Shown one piece after another: positions 11,661-22,721 of a stretch of 64,000 bases of DNA (position 1 is the first letter of the stretch; every line of letters begins with the position of its first letter). The notes under the pieces were generated by a model that saw only the letters and a list, made by a program, of their open reading frames with translations, did no database searches and had not been told where the DNA came from. Where the stretch lies: the NCBI GenBank assembly GCA_032821775.1, contig JAVLRN010000004.1, positions 1,426,001 through 1,490,000 of the forward strand, in the 5' to 3' direction. Source of the stretch: Sanguinoderma infundibulare. Taxonomy: Eukaryota > Basidiomycota > Agaricomycetes > Polyporales > Polyporaceae. Position numbers and translations under genes: made by a program.

Positions 11661-13505
11661 AACACCCGGACCGGTGAGTTTCCGTTTCCGACTCTTTTTC
11701 CTTCCTATTCTTCAAGCCCGAAAATGTGCTTACCACAATAATATATTTGACAGACAAAACAAGCCCTTCCCCTTCTTTGGCCACCTTCACCCTTTCCTCC
11801 GCCCGCGGTCTCCATATGTCGACTACTACGACGCCCTCGACCAACCGGTGGCTACCATCGACCCGGCGTCCAACGTTCCAACCCCCTTACTCGGACCCAG
11901 ACCATCCTCGCCCCTCGTCGCACGCGGTGGTCTTGAACATAACGTCGGTGGGGGCAACAAATGTACTCGCGGCGACAGGCTGACCTCTTTCTACGCTGTT
12001 CCGACGCATGCGAACGTGCCCTCAGCCAATACACGCTTCGTCCGTTTCCGCCAGTGGCAAGAAGCGCTATTGATTTTGAATGCCTCGAGGGCCAATGGCC
12101 GGGCCACGGGTTACGCCCTATCGCGCTCCCGCCTTGCGGTAAAACCCGTTGCATCTATAACTACGCCTACGGTTACGAAGCCGTCTGCATCTTTGTCGAC
12201 ATCCGGCCCGACTCCGTCCTGCATAACCGCCGCATCTTCCGTCCCTCCCAGTGCGTTCGGGATTGGAGGGCCCCAGATCCTCACAATCATGGAAGGGTAC
12301 AACGGGGCAGAGGCCAATTCAGATGATGAAATTTGAGCGCGCCGGGATGAGCCTCAAGATGAACTCGCTGACGACCATCCCAGGCATGCGCGACCCCTTC
12401 CAAAGAGTGCGTGACCTGTCCGCGCCTAGAGCTGAGCACCGCCGGGAAGACGCGGACACAATCATCCGTACCAGTCGACTTCCTCACACCCACGCCGCGA
12501 CGCCCTCAACATCGAGGCCCGTTGTAGGGATATCAGAGCAGTTCCCTGAATCCCCATCGGCAGCGCGGAAGGTGAAGCTGTGACCAGCGGCACGAATTGT
12601 CGCCCGGACGCGTACCACGCATTCCATGCCATCGCGACCGTATTCGCCTACCAACAGAACACTTCATCCCACCGTCGCTGTCCTCTTCTTCAGGGTCTGA
12701 CTGTGATCGTCCCCACTAGCGGACAAGAAGCGCTGGCCGCGTCACCTCGGAAGTCCTCTCTGGTCCTGCACGTACCATCTGGTCCCCTGGCTTGGCCGAC
12801 ATCTTTCCCCCGCTTAGCCTCACCATCACCGCCATGGAATACACAGCCCTGGACGACGACCCCGTCTCCAGTATCCTCAAGATTCCATCCGCCCTCACGT
12901 TCGTCGCCGCCCCGGACACTATCAACCCGGCCCTGATCTTTCCTTCAATCAACATACCACTCCGCCCTTTGAAACCTGATCGCCCTTACGCACGCGACTC
13001 GTAGAAGTCCATCGACTCACACCGTTAGGTAACTGGACGTCCTTGACAGCAGTTTGGAAGCAATGAGTGGCGGGGGCTTGAAGTCGAGGCACCCGCTATC
13101 GGCTCCCCCTCTGCGTCTCTCCCCACCGCCACTAGTTCGATTCTCCACCCTCGCTCGTCCGCGTCCTTCCCACGGTTTCGGTTCTCTCAGTTTGCTGCTC
13201 GGCTGTACGCTTTTGCGCGACTCGCATTCCCCACCTCATATATACCTCGTCCACGCGTATCATTTCGTCATGTATTCGCGCACTACGCCTTACGATCGCT
13301 TTCATCTTCCATTGCAACCCCTCCCTGCATCCAAAGTGCTGAACGGCGCCACAGATGGCCTCAACAACCACTCCCCTGAAGCCGAAGATCCCCTCACGAT
13401 GCCTTGTGGTGCGCCCGCGTCGCGTTGGAGGTCGTCGTCGTTTACTCATCCGCGTTTATCACGGTATCCAGTGAATCGGACACTGCACATGTATCTCCAA
13501 CGGTC

Positions 13506-13695
13506 TCTGGGGCGACGGGTCGGTAATCATCGTGGCGGACGGGCTCACGTACGGAGCCACTATGGGAATCGGCCGCTGCGCTGACTTTCCCGAGCACTAC
13601 CGCCGCTTCAAGTCGTTGGCCATCGTCTGTGGCACAGATCGCCCTTTGAATTGCCCCCCGATCCGGGTGCAACGAGAGGTGCAGCGTATTCGATA
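13506..13695 (+). other. Uncharacterised protein-like frame
   Basis: A forward frame reads GDGSVIIVADGLTYGATMGI, then CADFPEHYRRFKSLAIV and ends at a TAA at 13693-13695. Composition and hydrophobic pattern look like real coding sequence, but I do not recognise the family and no start codon or upstream exon is clear. Confidence 0.25.
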
Positions 13696-13792
13696 AACCC
13701 ACTCGCCACTTTGAAACGTACCCCAGTTCGCTGGGTGCGGCAAGGAGTTACAGTAGGGGGGATGCGCAGAAGCGGGATATGAGGGCGAGTTC

Positions 13793-13872
13793 GAGTTCGG
13801 TACGTGCTCTCTCTGTCTCTCTCGTTCCGGTTTCCTCTTGTTGTGCCGGCGCTGACTTAGAGCTCATTCTAG
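13793..13872 (+). repeat. Dispersed intron-like repeat, copy 2
   Basis: GAGTTCG, GTACGT donor, CT-rich tract, GCTGAC branch-like site and acceptor GAGCTCATTCTAG, matching copy 1 at 10813-10899 in order and spacing. Confidence 0.5.
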
Positions 13873-14329
13873 GCCCCGCGAATCGCGGCACGATCGTCCT
13901 GCGCTCACCTGGCATCCTCCAATGTATTCTTCTGTATCCATCATAAACATAAACACCAGCATGGATCACACACGACGAGTGCTTGATGCCTTCGGAAGCG
14001 TTTGATATGATTAATTTGATCGGACCTACACAGCGCCTTCTACGAAGCGCTGACTGTCGTTTCGTAGATAGGCGTACCGTCTTGGTTGCGGTGGGGATAT
14101 TGGCGCAGTCATTCCAGTAAATAAGCTAAAACTGAAGTCGGTGTCGAACGCGTTGGCCGAAATGAACGTGTTGATTAGACCGGGAATGAAACAAACGCTT
14201 CTCGAACTAATAATAACACCCTCAGATTCTTCCCTCAAACCGCCTGCCCGACGCGCGACCATCCCGACGCAATGTCGCGACCTTCGTCCCAGTAGACACC
14301 CCATCCGGGTCCGTCATCGACGGAGTCTT

Positions 14330-15870
14330 TCACGAGAGGCCGACGGCGTCCCTTTGCACGATCATCGACCGTGTCCTGAAGGGGTCCGCCCCGCCTGGAA
14401 GGCGCGCGGTCTGCACCGTCAGGCCGAAGGTCCCAAAACTCCCGTTTCCCATATCGCGTGTGCGATCGTGTGGTGTGAGTTGAGCCTGCAAAGACGACGG
14501 GAAAGAGGTCAAGTCCGGTGCGCGCCTGGCTGGCAGAGCGAAGAGGGCGGAGGACGCACACTGCGAGCACGGCGATGATGTAGGCTGGATGCGGGCGTGA
14601 GCACGGCCGAGGTCGGCGAACAGGATGTCTGCTTACATTTGTCGCGATCATGTTGAGGGCAACGTATATCATGTCATTGGGGGGCGTCAAGCCCTGAAAG
14701 GACGTCCGTCAACGGGAATAAATAGACATTCGGGGTGATCAGCGGACTTACGAAGATCAATGAGAGCAGGCTCAGCGCGTGAGTCGGAGTCGCATCAACA
14801 AGTCGTCCTCGGCGAGGCTATCTAGAATACGTTACCTGGTCAGAAGCCCTGTTAACGTCGGAAGCATGAGTATCGCCGCAAAATGACACTGGAGAGGACC
14901 GAACTCACCGGTGTTTATGGTGTAGACCATCAGCACGGTCAGCGCGGAGTTTGTCCTGAGCATATGTCAGTCCCGGGATGTTGCTTGCCGGAGATTGAGA
15001 ACGGATGAACTCACTTCCTGGACCCCGTATGATTTCGGATCAGCCACAATATCAAGGACCCGGAAAGAAGGACGTCGGTACCGAGCGAGCAGGCGAACCC
15101 TGCAGAGTTGAGCCACTACAATCGAGATATCTCGTCATCACATGCAAACCGACGAGGAATCAAGTTGTGGACGTACTGTGTAGTGTGCGAATCCCTCGAA
15201 TATCGGTTGCACAAAGCTACGGAAGCGTCATTAAAATGTGCACAGTGCCGTTGGAGGGGAGGGGGCTTACGCTTCTACGGTCACGGCTGGACAATTGACC
15301 GGATTTGACCGGAAATAGTCAGACGCAGCGCGGGATAACATGGATGCGAACACCGACCAATTGTAAAACCTGAATCAGCTCGTCTCAGAAGCGCATGGAA
15401 CGCGCGCGACGGCGGAATAGGAACTCACTAGTAGTACCGAGCATAGCAAGCACCTGGGGGTCGAACATCAGGACATGGCAGTGAGACGAACACAATGAGG
15501 ACGTACAACGGATGACGACAAAGCTGCACGTAAAACAAGATACTTCAAACGGGCACGTACTAAGAAAGACTCTCAGACCGTAGAATCTATGGATGCATGG
15601 CGAATATCAGGAATCGTGCCTGAAGAAGGAGAGTAGGGACGCAGCGTACGCTTTGGCAACGAGTATGGTGATGATACCCTGCAAAGACCGAATTGACTCA
15701 GATGTAATTCTGCCCAAGTCAAGCAATGTACCGCGAGGGGAGCTAGCAGCTTATGTTGTACGGACACCAATCAGATGGCCTGTACTTGAAGTTGTGCCCA
15801 TATTGAAAGAGCTTACTCGAATAGACCTATGGGAATGCTTCAATATGACTGCGAAGGTGGCGCTTAAACG
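14330..15870 (-). CDS. DUF6534-like multi-TM membrane protein (model incomplete)
   Basis: Minus-strand exons separated by short GT-AG introns match the order seen in DUF6534-type basidiomycete membrane proteins: GIITILVAKAYAASLLSFF (about 15690), AGFACSLGTDVLLSGSLILW followed by LIRNHTGSR (about 15100-15010), TNSALTVLMVYTINT (about 14955-14912), THALSLLSLIF (about 14790-14757) and GLTPPNDMIYVALNMIATN (about 14690-14637). The first exon and the C-terminal exon could not be placed with certainty, and a stretch at 15150-15560 is not resolved, so the gene may be partly decayed. Function unknown; several membrane helices predicted by eye. A better preserved paralog is at 20543-22721. Boundaries are approximate. 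Confidence 0.55.
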
Positions 15871-16578
15871 CGGCCAAGGGTGGAGGTAGCGGTTCGGCAG
15901 GTGCATGTTCTGATTGGGCACGCTTTGCAGAGAGCGAATCCTCGGACATGGGCCCAGCTTGAGGTGGCCACACGCGATGGTGGATGATGGAATCCGAGTT
16001 GGGGGACACCAACAAAGCCTCGTTTTGGCCTCCACCGGCCGGCCCGGCGGACCGCACCACTCCTCTCGGCGCTTGCTGCGAAAAGTTCGATGCATCATTT
16101 GTCCAAAGTCCTTCGTCACCTTGCGCTGGACTCTCTACCCGGCGGGGTCCCCCGACGCTCCTGTTCAATAGTGTTCAATGCACACTTCATCAGTGTTCCA
16201 CATCGAGTTGCATCGCTATATCCGCCACACAAGTGGCCAAGAACGCACAACAGACGTGTTCTGTCATCTCCATCGGTCGGCGGCCATGACCCTCATCACC
16301 TTCCTGAACAGCTCGTCTGTTGGATATCCCACCTGCCTGAACATCTTTCCTGCACTTATCGTAGGTGTCACTTATACCCTGTTCCAATCTTTAAGGTCTG
16401 ACCACCTCATCAACTTCCTTTCGGCTCATCTCACCGCATTGGCTGTGTGGCTGGCGTCTCGTCCCCTCGCACGTTTCGTGCAGGAGGCCCCCCGTATCAT
16501 ATATCACCCCACGAGTGCTTGTCCTCGAACCCTGTCTCGAGACTCTTGAGCTTCCCTTCCATCTCTTATTCATATGCG

Positions 16579-18034
16579 ATGCCCTCGCTCTCCCTGAACG
16601 CAGCCGGCGTACGTACGCCACATCTTTCACCTTATCGCCACTAACTGCTCGCAACACAGCCCTCCGTGGGTCCCCATCCTAGAGGGTTCTATATTCCGAC
16701 CTTCGTGCTCGAGACTGTGTTCCTTGGCGCGTTCATCGCAACGTACAGCTATGGATCGTGGTTGATCCTCTGCCGCGCCCATCCTTCGACCCGGAGGCAG
16801 ACTTCCACAATCGTCTTGTTTCTGGCCAATACAGCGATGTTCATATTGACGCTATTGGTACGTCGTGGTCTGCCGATCGCGGTTACATCTGGTCTCATCT
16901 GATGACCACCCACAGCATTGGGCCCTCGATGTCGATATCGCTCGGAGAGGGTTCTATTCAGTCACCGATGCAATGGCGAAGGCGAAATTCGTCATGTATG
17001 TCTCCCAGGTGCTGATCGGAGATGGCTTCATGGAGCGTGACCAGTGTCATTCAGTCCGTCGATTTAGCTCACAACATTCCGTTAGATCTACGGGTTGTTC
17101 CGGGTATACAGCTGCCATTGGCCCATGATTATCGCCCCTACCATCCTGCTCATTGTGGCCGCAGGTACGTACGCATCAGTTCTGACTCTCCAGAGTGACA
17201 GCTCACTTGTGTATCGTCGTTATGGTTATGGTAAGGCATTGGTTACCCTTGCGCGTTTCTCGGAGTGCCGGGGTTCTACATGTCCGTCGCCTTCTACGCC
17301 ATCTCGCTCATCGTGAACGTCATCTGCACCGGTGCGTTCGCCTATGCGTGAGCGTTGAACTCGATGCTGAACTTCATGCACAGTCTGTGTTATGATGAAG
17401 GTCTTCCGCATAAGCAGAGACTTCCGCGGGGTCTACCTCCAGGGTCACAAGCTCAAGGTCTGGAGGGTGCTGGAGGCTACCGTGCAGTCCACCGCCATCT
17501 ACTCGGCCGCCGCCGTCGCGCTCGTCGTCACCTTCGTCAACAGTACCGAGCTCGGTTACCCTGCCTGTCTCGACATCTACCCTGCGATCATTGTACGTAC
17601 CCCGTACCCTTTTCCAATCTTACACACCTGAACTGGCGCTCATGAGCTGATGCACCGTCGATAGGGACTGGTGTTCTCGTTCGTCGCCATCCGGATCGCA
17701 CACAACCTGACGCGGGACGACACCACTCGCCCGGACTCGAACGTCCAGCTGACGGAGACGGCGCGCTCGCGCCAGACGGCGTCGACGATGACATACGTCG
17801 AGCGCGACAACCGCCGAAAGTTCATCGACATGGGCCAGTCGCCTACGAGCACGATGAAGGGGTAACAAGGAGAAGCTCGATGAGGAGGAGGTCCTCGACT
17901 TCGCGAAGGATAAGCACCGGATCATGAGTGAGTACACGACGATGGAGTTCGCGAGTCCGGCGGCTCCGTTCACGACTCCGACGGCGTCTCGCTTTGGGAG
18001 CTACACTCGGGGGGTTCAGCATGATATTGTATGA
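16579..18034 (+). CDS. 7-TM fungal integral membrane protein, late frameshift
   Basis: Start ATG 16579 (MPSLSLNAAG), phase-0 intron 16609-16659, then a hydrophobic exon: GFYIPTFVLETVFLGAFIAT, WLILC, TIVLFLANTAMFILTLL. Further exons: YSVTDAMAKAKFVMYVSQVL (IGDGFM), IYGLFRVYSCHWPMIIAPTI, FYMSVAFYAISLIVNVICT, VMMKVFRISRDF, TVQSTAIYSAAAVALVVTFV and GLVFSFVAIRIAHNLT, then a hydrophilic tail. The order matches the paralog at 23865-25642. The main frame meets TAA at 17863-17865, but shifting one base at the GGGG run (17859-17862) continues as GNKEKLDEEEVLDFAKDKHR and on to a TGA at 18032, with coding character. So either a recent frameshift shortens the cytoplasmic tail or the G-run is a sequencing error. 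Function unknown. Confidence 0.7.
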
Positions 18035-18780
18035 GGTGCGTTCCGCAGGGTACTCGTAGTCTGGGTGACACCGTGCTCACTGGAATTTCTGCATGGATAT
18101 TGTATGGTGCGATGATGGACTCCATCAACGGAGGCGTGCTGAAGCCTGTGGCACGGCGCAACGTTTGCGCCTCTCCCTCCGAGTGTCCGGACCGTCTATC
18201 CAAGATCCAGAAACTCGCCGACAGTTGAAAGTTCCGCTAAGAGTACCTTCAAACTGTCAACGCCTTTGAAATCGCGTTTTTGCGAGAATTGCCGTTGCGA
18301 AACACCCGAACAACCCAAATAATGCTACATTTGTACGGTAAGAGGGTCCCAAGTTAGTTGACTACATATGCGTATAGGGGACAAAAGCGATTCCTGTCTT
18401 ACACTTTCGTTTCCGTGGTTCGTTTCCCCGATCGTTTGGCTATCTTTGGCATGATCTCATCAGTTCGGAGTTGAAACCGCACAGTTACCTCATTGTAAGG
18501 GTGACGGCACCCTTAGCACGGACAAGCCCGGTGTGGCACATATATACCCACCAGTAGCTGAAGATACAGTTCTTCAGTTACTCTGCCTTTTGGCGTAGCG
18601 GCTGCGGCGGGCGTGTCCGAGCCAGTTACACTCGGGTTGCCACAAGGACCGCGCGTGTCCCGAGTACGAAGTGTTGCTGCGGTAGCTTATAGTCTCCTCC
18701 TCCAGCTTATCCAGCCCCCGCCACTTCCTCGCTGCACAATACTGAGATAGCTACGCACTCGAACACCACTACCGCTAGCT
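18035..18780. other. Intergenic; no gene recognised
   Basis: No family motif on either strand. A TATA-like ACATATATACC occurs near 18537. Confidence 0.5.
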
Positions 18781-18899
18781 TTGCCCCAGACAAGTCCGAG
18801 AAAGTCGGGAAGATCCCCGCCTCCCCTCCAGCATCTTACGGCCCACGATGAGTTCTGGTTCCAGGACGGTAACCTCATCCTCGTCGCACGCGATGTTGC
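18781..18899 (+). pseudogene. Isolated 5' fragment of a BTB gene
   Basis: The forward frame carries just the beginning of the family BTB core, HDEFWFQDGNLILVARDV, after a short linker, and then departs from the family sequence exactly where EFRVYKG is expected. No ATG precedes it in frame within the open frame and no exon 2 follows. It is a truncated relic about 300 bp upstream of the hAT element. Confidence 0.6.
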
Positions 18900-19193
18900 A
18901 TTGCTTGAGCTGTATGCGTTTGTTGTCGTCTGCCCTGTAAGCTGTATATTCGCTAGCGACGTATCCCGATTGAACTTCTGGAGCGACTTACGAGTAGTTA
19001 GTGTCATACCGGCCGCACGTAAATATAACATGGGAATTAAATACATATTATCACCGATGACGGTCAAGGCCTTGCGCTAGAAGATCAATGGTCATGGAAG
19101 GCGACCACGATTCAGAAACGAGGGATGCTCAGTTGTCGGCTTCAGAAGGGAAAAGCTTCCCACGATGTCCCGCACGTGATGGACCAGGTCCTA

Positions 19194-19201
19194 CTACCCA
19201 T
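19194..19201. repeat. hAT target site duplication, left
   Basis: CTACCCAT directly precedes the left terminal inverted repeat and is repeated without mismatch at 20506-20513. Eight base pairs is the hAT length. Confidence 0.92.
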
Positions 19202-19217
19202 TAGGCTGTAGCACGGG
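19202..19217. repeat. hAT terminal inverted repeat, left
   Basis: TAGGCTGTAGCACGGG; matches the complement of 20490-20505 at all 16 positions. Confidence 0.93.
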
Positions 19218-19713
19218 TACGGGTAACCCGTGCGGGTCAGCGCGGGTTTTCAGCGCGGGTACGGGTACGGGTCGGACTTGGCCAACCCGAGGGCAAACCC
19301 GTACCCGCGGCGCGGGTTTGCGGGTACAGGCGCCGATATAGGCGCCCACAACGACTCTGCATCCGAGGTACGTGTAGGCTGTTCATCCGTTCAAGTCGTC
19401 GCTGTGGCCGGTGCTCCGCCGGCGGGCGGGAGCCTCGTCGACGTCGTAGTCGTCTAACTGGAACTGGGTGTCCTCATTGCTCGACTCATCCTCCTTGATG
19501 GACGCCACATCGTCCTCGTCGTCGCTGTCGGGCGTGTAGGATAGGAGTACACCTCGCACTCGACCAGGCTGATCTCCCGGTTGAGTGTGGTGTAAAGCAT
19601 GGGGTGCGTGCCCGACTGCGCCCGACACAGCGCCCGGGGGCTTGGCTTGACGTAGAAGTTGACCGGAGAGGACGTGGGGACCCTATTACAGTACTGACCA
19701 TACTCGACAGGAT

Positions 19714-20129
19714 CATGAAGACATCTTCGCCGCGCTCGCCTCCTTCACGCGCCTCCGGGCTTCCGACCTCAGCCATGAACTGGAACGCTATCTCTCCGCG
19801 CCACTCGAAGATGTACCGGACGCCCTCGTCTGGTGGACTGAACGTCGCTCTCTGTATCCGTGCCTGTTGCCCATGGCCCTCGACTATCTAACAATTCCCG
19901 GTTTGTAATGGCTCTTATATCCCCGTTGAGTGCAACTAATCTTGACCGCATTCCTTGCAGCAACCTCTGTCGAGGTTGAACGCGTTTTCAGCCGTGGCCG
20001 CCTTTTGCTTAGCCACGTTCAGTGTCAGCGGGTCTCGTCGACGCCGACGACGCTCGCAAGGCTGCCAAGTTGCCGGACGTCGAGGATGGCGAGGGGTTGG
20101 ACTTCGAGATGGAGGACGGCGGGGATTGA
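19714..20129 (+). pseudogene. hAT transposase C-terminal remnant
   Basis: Frame from about 19714 reads HEDIFAALASFTRLRASDLS, then DALVWWTERRSLYPCLLPMA, LDYLTIP, a ~56-bp intron (donor after 19904, TTGCAG ending at 19960), and ATSVEVERVFSRGRLLLSHV: the hAT C-terminal dimerisation signature (Pfam Dimer_Tnp_hAT type). The usual following helix is missing; after a frame change the acidic end SAGLVDADDARKAAKLPDVE continues to a TGA at 20127. There is no DDE catalytic core or BED zinc finger within the element. The remnant is a deletion derivative of an autonomous hAT element. Confidence 0.85.
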
Positions 20130-20489
20130 TGGCAGTCAGCTCGGATATTCTTACATGCCCCTAGTATGTTGTGAATCCGATCGAAACGAAGACGAAATGT
20201 GAATGGTGATGTGTGCACAACGTTTGGCGTGCTCTGGAGCTGAAGCGCGAGCTCAGCTATGCATCTAGGCTCACGGAATCAAACAGATGTTTATATAAAT
20301 ATATCCTATGGACCTGCACATCTCCACCGTGTGCTACAAACCCGCGAACAAACCCGTCTGGTCGACCCGTACCCGCGAGACCCGCGAGACCCGGCGCTAA
20401 GACCCGCAACCCGCGAGCACCCGCGGGTCGCGGGTACGGGTTTTTCGCGGGTACGGGTCCGGGTCAGGTCTCGGATACCCGCGGGTTCA

Positions 20490-20505
20490 CCCGTGCTACA
20501 GCCTA
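20490..20505. repeat. hAT terminal inverted repeat, right
   Basis: Complement of TAGGCTGTAGCACGGG, perfect match to 19202-19217. Confidence 0.93.
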
Positions 20506-20513
20506 CTACCCAT
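20506..20513. repeat. hAT target site duplication, right
   Basis: CTACCCAT directly follows the right terminal repeat; identical to 19194-19201. Confidence 0.92.
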
Positions 20514-20542
20514 ACAACAACATCCGTTCGTGTTGGTCAAAG

Positions 20543-22721
20543 TTAACGAACAGCACAGCACAAAGAGAGCTCAGAGCGTACACCTGAGATCCCAAGGGGC
20601 CCTATACTCGAAATCCGCAGCCCGGAGGTCGAGCTCACCCCGTTGAGCTCGCCACCAGCCTCTGACTCCGCCATGATCCCCAGAGCCTTGCGAGAGGTCA
20701 GCCTGCGAGGACGTTAACGTGACACCTATGTTCCCATGAAGAGCGTGAACTCACGCGACAAGCAGGTTGTTTGCATACACTGATTTGGCAGTGGGCAGAC
20801 AGGGTCATTTACAGTCGTCTAGATACGAGTTGAATGCTGAGACAGACACTTACGTTTGATGAGGATGCACGAAGGGGCTACCCAGATGAGAGTGTGCGGC
20901 CACACGATGGACTGCGAAAATTGAACATTGAACGTCATCGGTTGATCAATATGAGCGGATGTAGCCGCGGCGTTGAAGAGATGCACGCACGGAGACAATG
21001 TTGAAGATATGAAGCACACTGTCGGAACAACAAGCCTCCCATCAGTAAAGTTCAAAGTCAACCAAACTGCAGTTGCAGCGCATATACCAAGTGACCAGGC
21101 CTGCGTGCGGAAGCGCATCGTTAAATCTTGTCTCTACGATTACTGAGGATGAGCTCACCCGTGCTGAGTGCGTATGCAATGAGATGGTCGAGAGTAGAAT
21201 CGGTCCTAGTTATGTGATAGGTGAGGCGTATGAAACAACACTGGCATGCTCCAATCTTACCTGTCGAATCCCGTGCGCGAGTGTCGAAGGATGTAGATGA
21301 GAGAGCCGGTGAGGATTAGATCAGCACCCATTTGGATGGAGGAGCCGATCGCGAGCACCCACTGTGCAACGCAATGCGGTCAGTACATGTTGCCGTAACT
21401 CCACGTGCAGCCAGGCCTTACAGAAGCTTTGAGCAAGTCAAGCAGCATAGTAGTTTGAAAGCTTAGGTTTCCGCGAAATTTAATGAAGATACGAGGGGGA
21501 AGGAGCAATTCACGAACAGCTTGACAGAGAGGACTTGTTATTATTCGGGCCCGATTCAGTGCCGAGTATAAGGCGCGTGAGGAAATGCAGAACGCCGCAC
21601 CGATATAGAACGCTAGTGCGGATCAATGTTTCAGTTGACTGGTACATTTAACGTTCATAAGGCGATGAAGAGCTCACCGTTGTATCCTGCTATCAGTAGA
21701 GCCTGTGCGTCCCCTTGTCAATAACCCACAGAGACGGCTTGACTGACTGTTGAGAACACTTACCACGACGACGACTAGCGGACGGAACTTCGGAGACACT
21801 GGTGGTCGCATGGGAAACCGGGGTAAGTATCTGGAGGATAAGAAAGACGTACTGATCCAAACTCGACGGGCGAAGAAGCTGGGTTGATAGATAGTGTTGG
21901 TATCATGTGTTAGGTGCCAACTACCGAAGCATGAAGACTACGCACCATTGTGATATCAGTGCAGTGATAGACTGCACATGACCTGATTATTGATAACTAC
22001 ATTCGAGACAGATGCGGCGAATCACGTACTCCTGCCAAAGGTAGGAGCTGGTCCAGGGACCATCGGTGACATCAGCTCGAAGGCCCATCCTAAGCCCGGA
22101 CTCCATCCTCTTACCCGAACAGACCTACATAGAGGTAACGCCGCAGGAGTAAGCATCAATCTCGAGAGCCGAGAACTCGAAGAAACTCACAATACTGGTG
22201 ACATATAGAGGAAATGCTCCCCAAAATGAGTTACGACGTAATAGTAACTGTGAAGACCGACGTCAAAAGCGATTAAATGTTATGCTGCTTCCAGGATGAA
22301 TACATACCTCGTGTGCAGCACTAATACGGTCGAGAATGTTTCAAGCACCCTGTCATGTGGACCTTCAATGTTGAGCGCGATATGCGGACGGAAATAAATG
22401 ACTACACTGCGACCCCGACCTGCCAGCCAAAGCGTCAGTTTATGCATATGAAAACTATAGCTAGTCGATGCGCATACCCAGATCTTGAGGAATCGATGGT
22501 CGTCAGGGAACGCGCGACAGTACTGGTATGTCTGCACGTACGTGATACCGCTGAGGCTGTCCTTCCAAGTCAGCTGCACTGCCATAAGTAGGATGGGGTT
22601 GAAGTATGGTTACTACTCACAAGACGCTGCAGAACGCTCCGATGATCCATGCCCCGAGGGTATTGTCGAGGGCGACCCGAGGTGAGCTTGTCGAGAGATA
22701 CACAACGGGTGAGGGCGGCAT
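20543..22721 (-). CDS. DUF6534-like multi-TM membrane protein
   Basis: ATG at 22721 (MPPSPVVYLSTSSPRVALDN, then TLGAWIIGAFCSVL). Following exons, each flanked by GT and AG: GITYVQTYQYCRAFPDDHRF (LKIW), VLETFSTVLVLHT, YYYVVTHFGEHFLYMSPVL, QSITALIS, FFARRVWI, SVSPKFRPLVVVV, ALLIAGYNG, WVLAIGSSIQMGADLILTGS (LIYILRHSRTGFDR), TDSTLDHLIAYALSTG, PHTLIWVAPSCILIK, VYANNLLVA, LTSRKALGIMAESEAGGELN. The stop is at 20543. This is the canonical exon order of basidiomycete DUF6534-type proteins, with about seven hydrophobic segments, in the plasma or an internal membrane. The exon after LSTG and the 21990-22190 stretch are not resolved with certainty. Function unknown. The hAT insertion lies just 3' and could affect the 3' UTR. 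Confidence 0.78.

Larger units (their letters stand above)
9767..14000. other. Gene-poor region with eroded coding traces
   Basis: No complete gene is recognisable over about 4 kb. There is a TATA-like GTATATAAGC at 10004-10013 with an ATG at 10028 (a 54-codon frame), and CATATATACC near 13238 with an ATG at 13270. Several frames look protein-like but are interrupted (see the entries inside this interval). Probably decayed genes or an undetected lineage-specific gene. Confidence 0.4.
19202..20505 (+). mobile_element. Non-autonomous hAT transposon
   Basis: Bounded by perfect 16-bp terminal inverted repeats, TAGGCTGTAGCACGGG at 19202-19217 and its complement at 20490-20505, and by an identical 8-bp target duplication. 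The subterminal 120-180 bp at each end are dense in ACCCG/CGGGT repeats (19215-19335 and 20336-20490), a plausible transposase-binding array. Inside is only the C-terminal part of a hAT transposase with internal deletion, so the 1.3-kb element cannot move itself. Perfect ends and target duplication suggest recent insertion. It sits 30 bp beyond the stop of the membrane-protein gene at 20543-22721. Confidence 0.92.
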
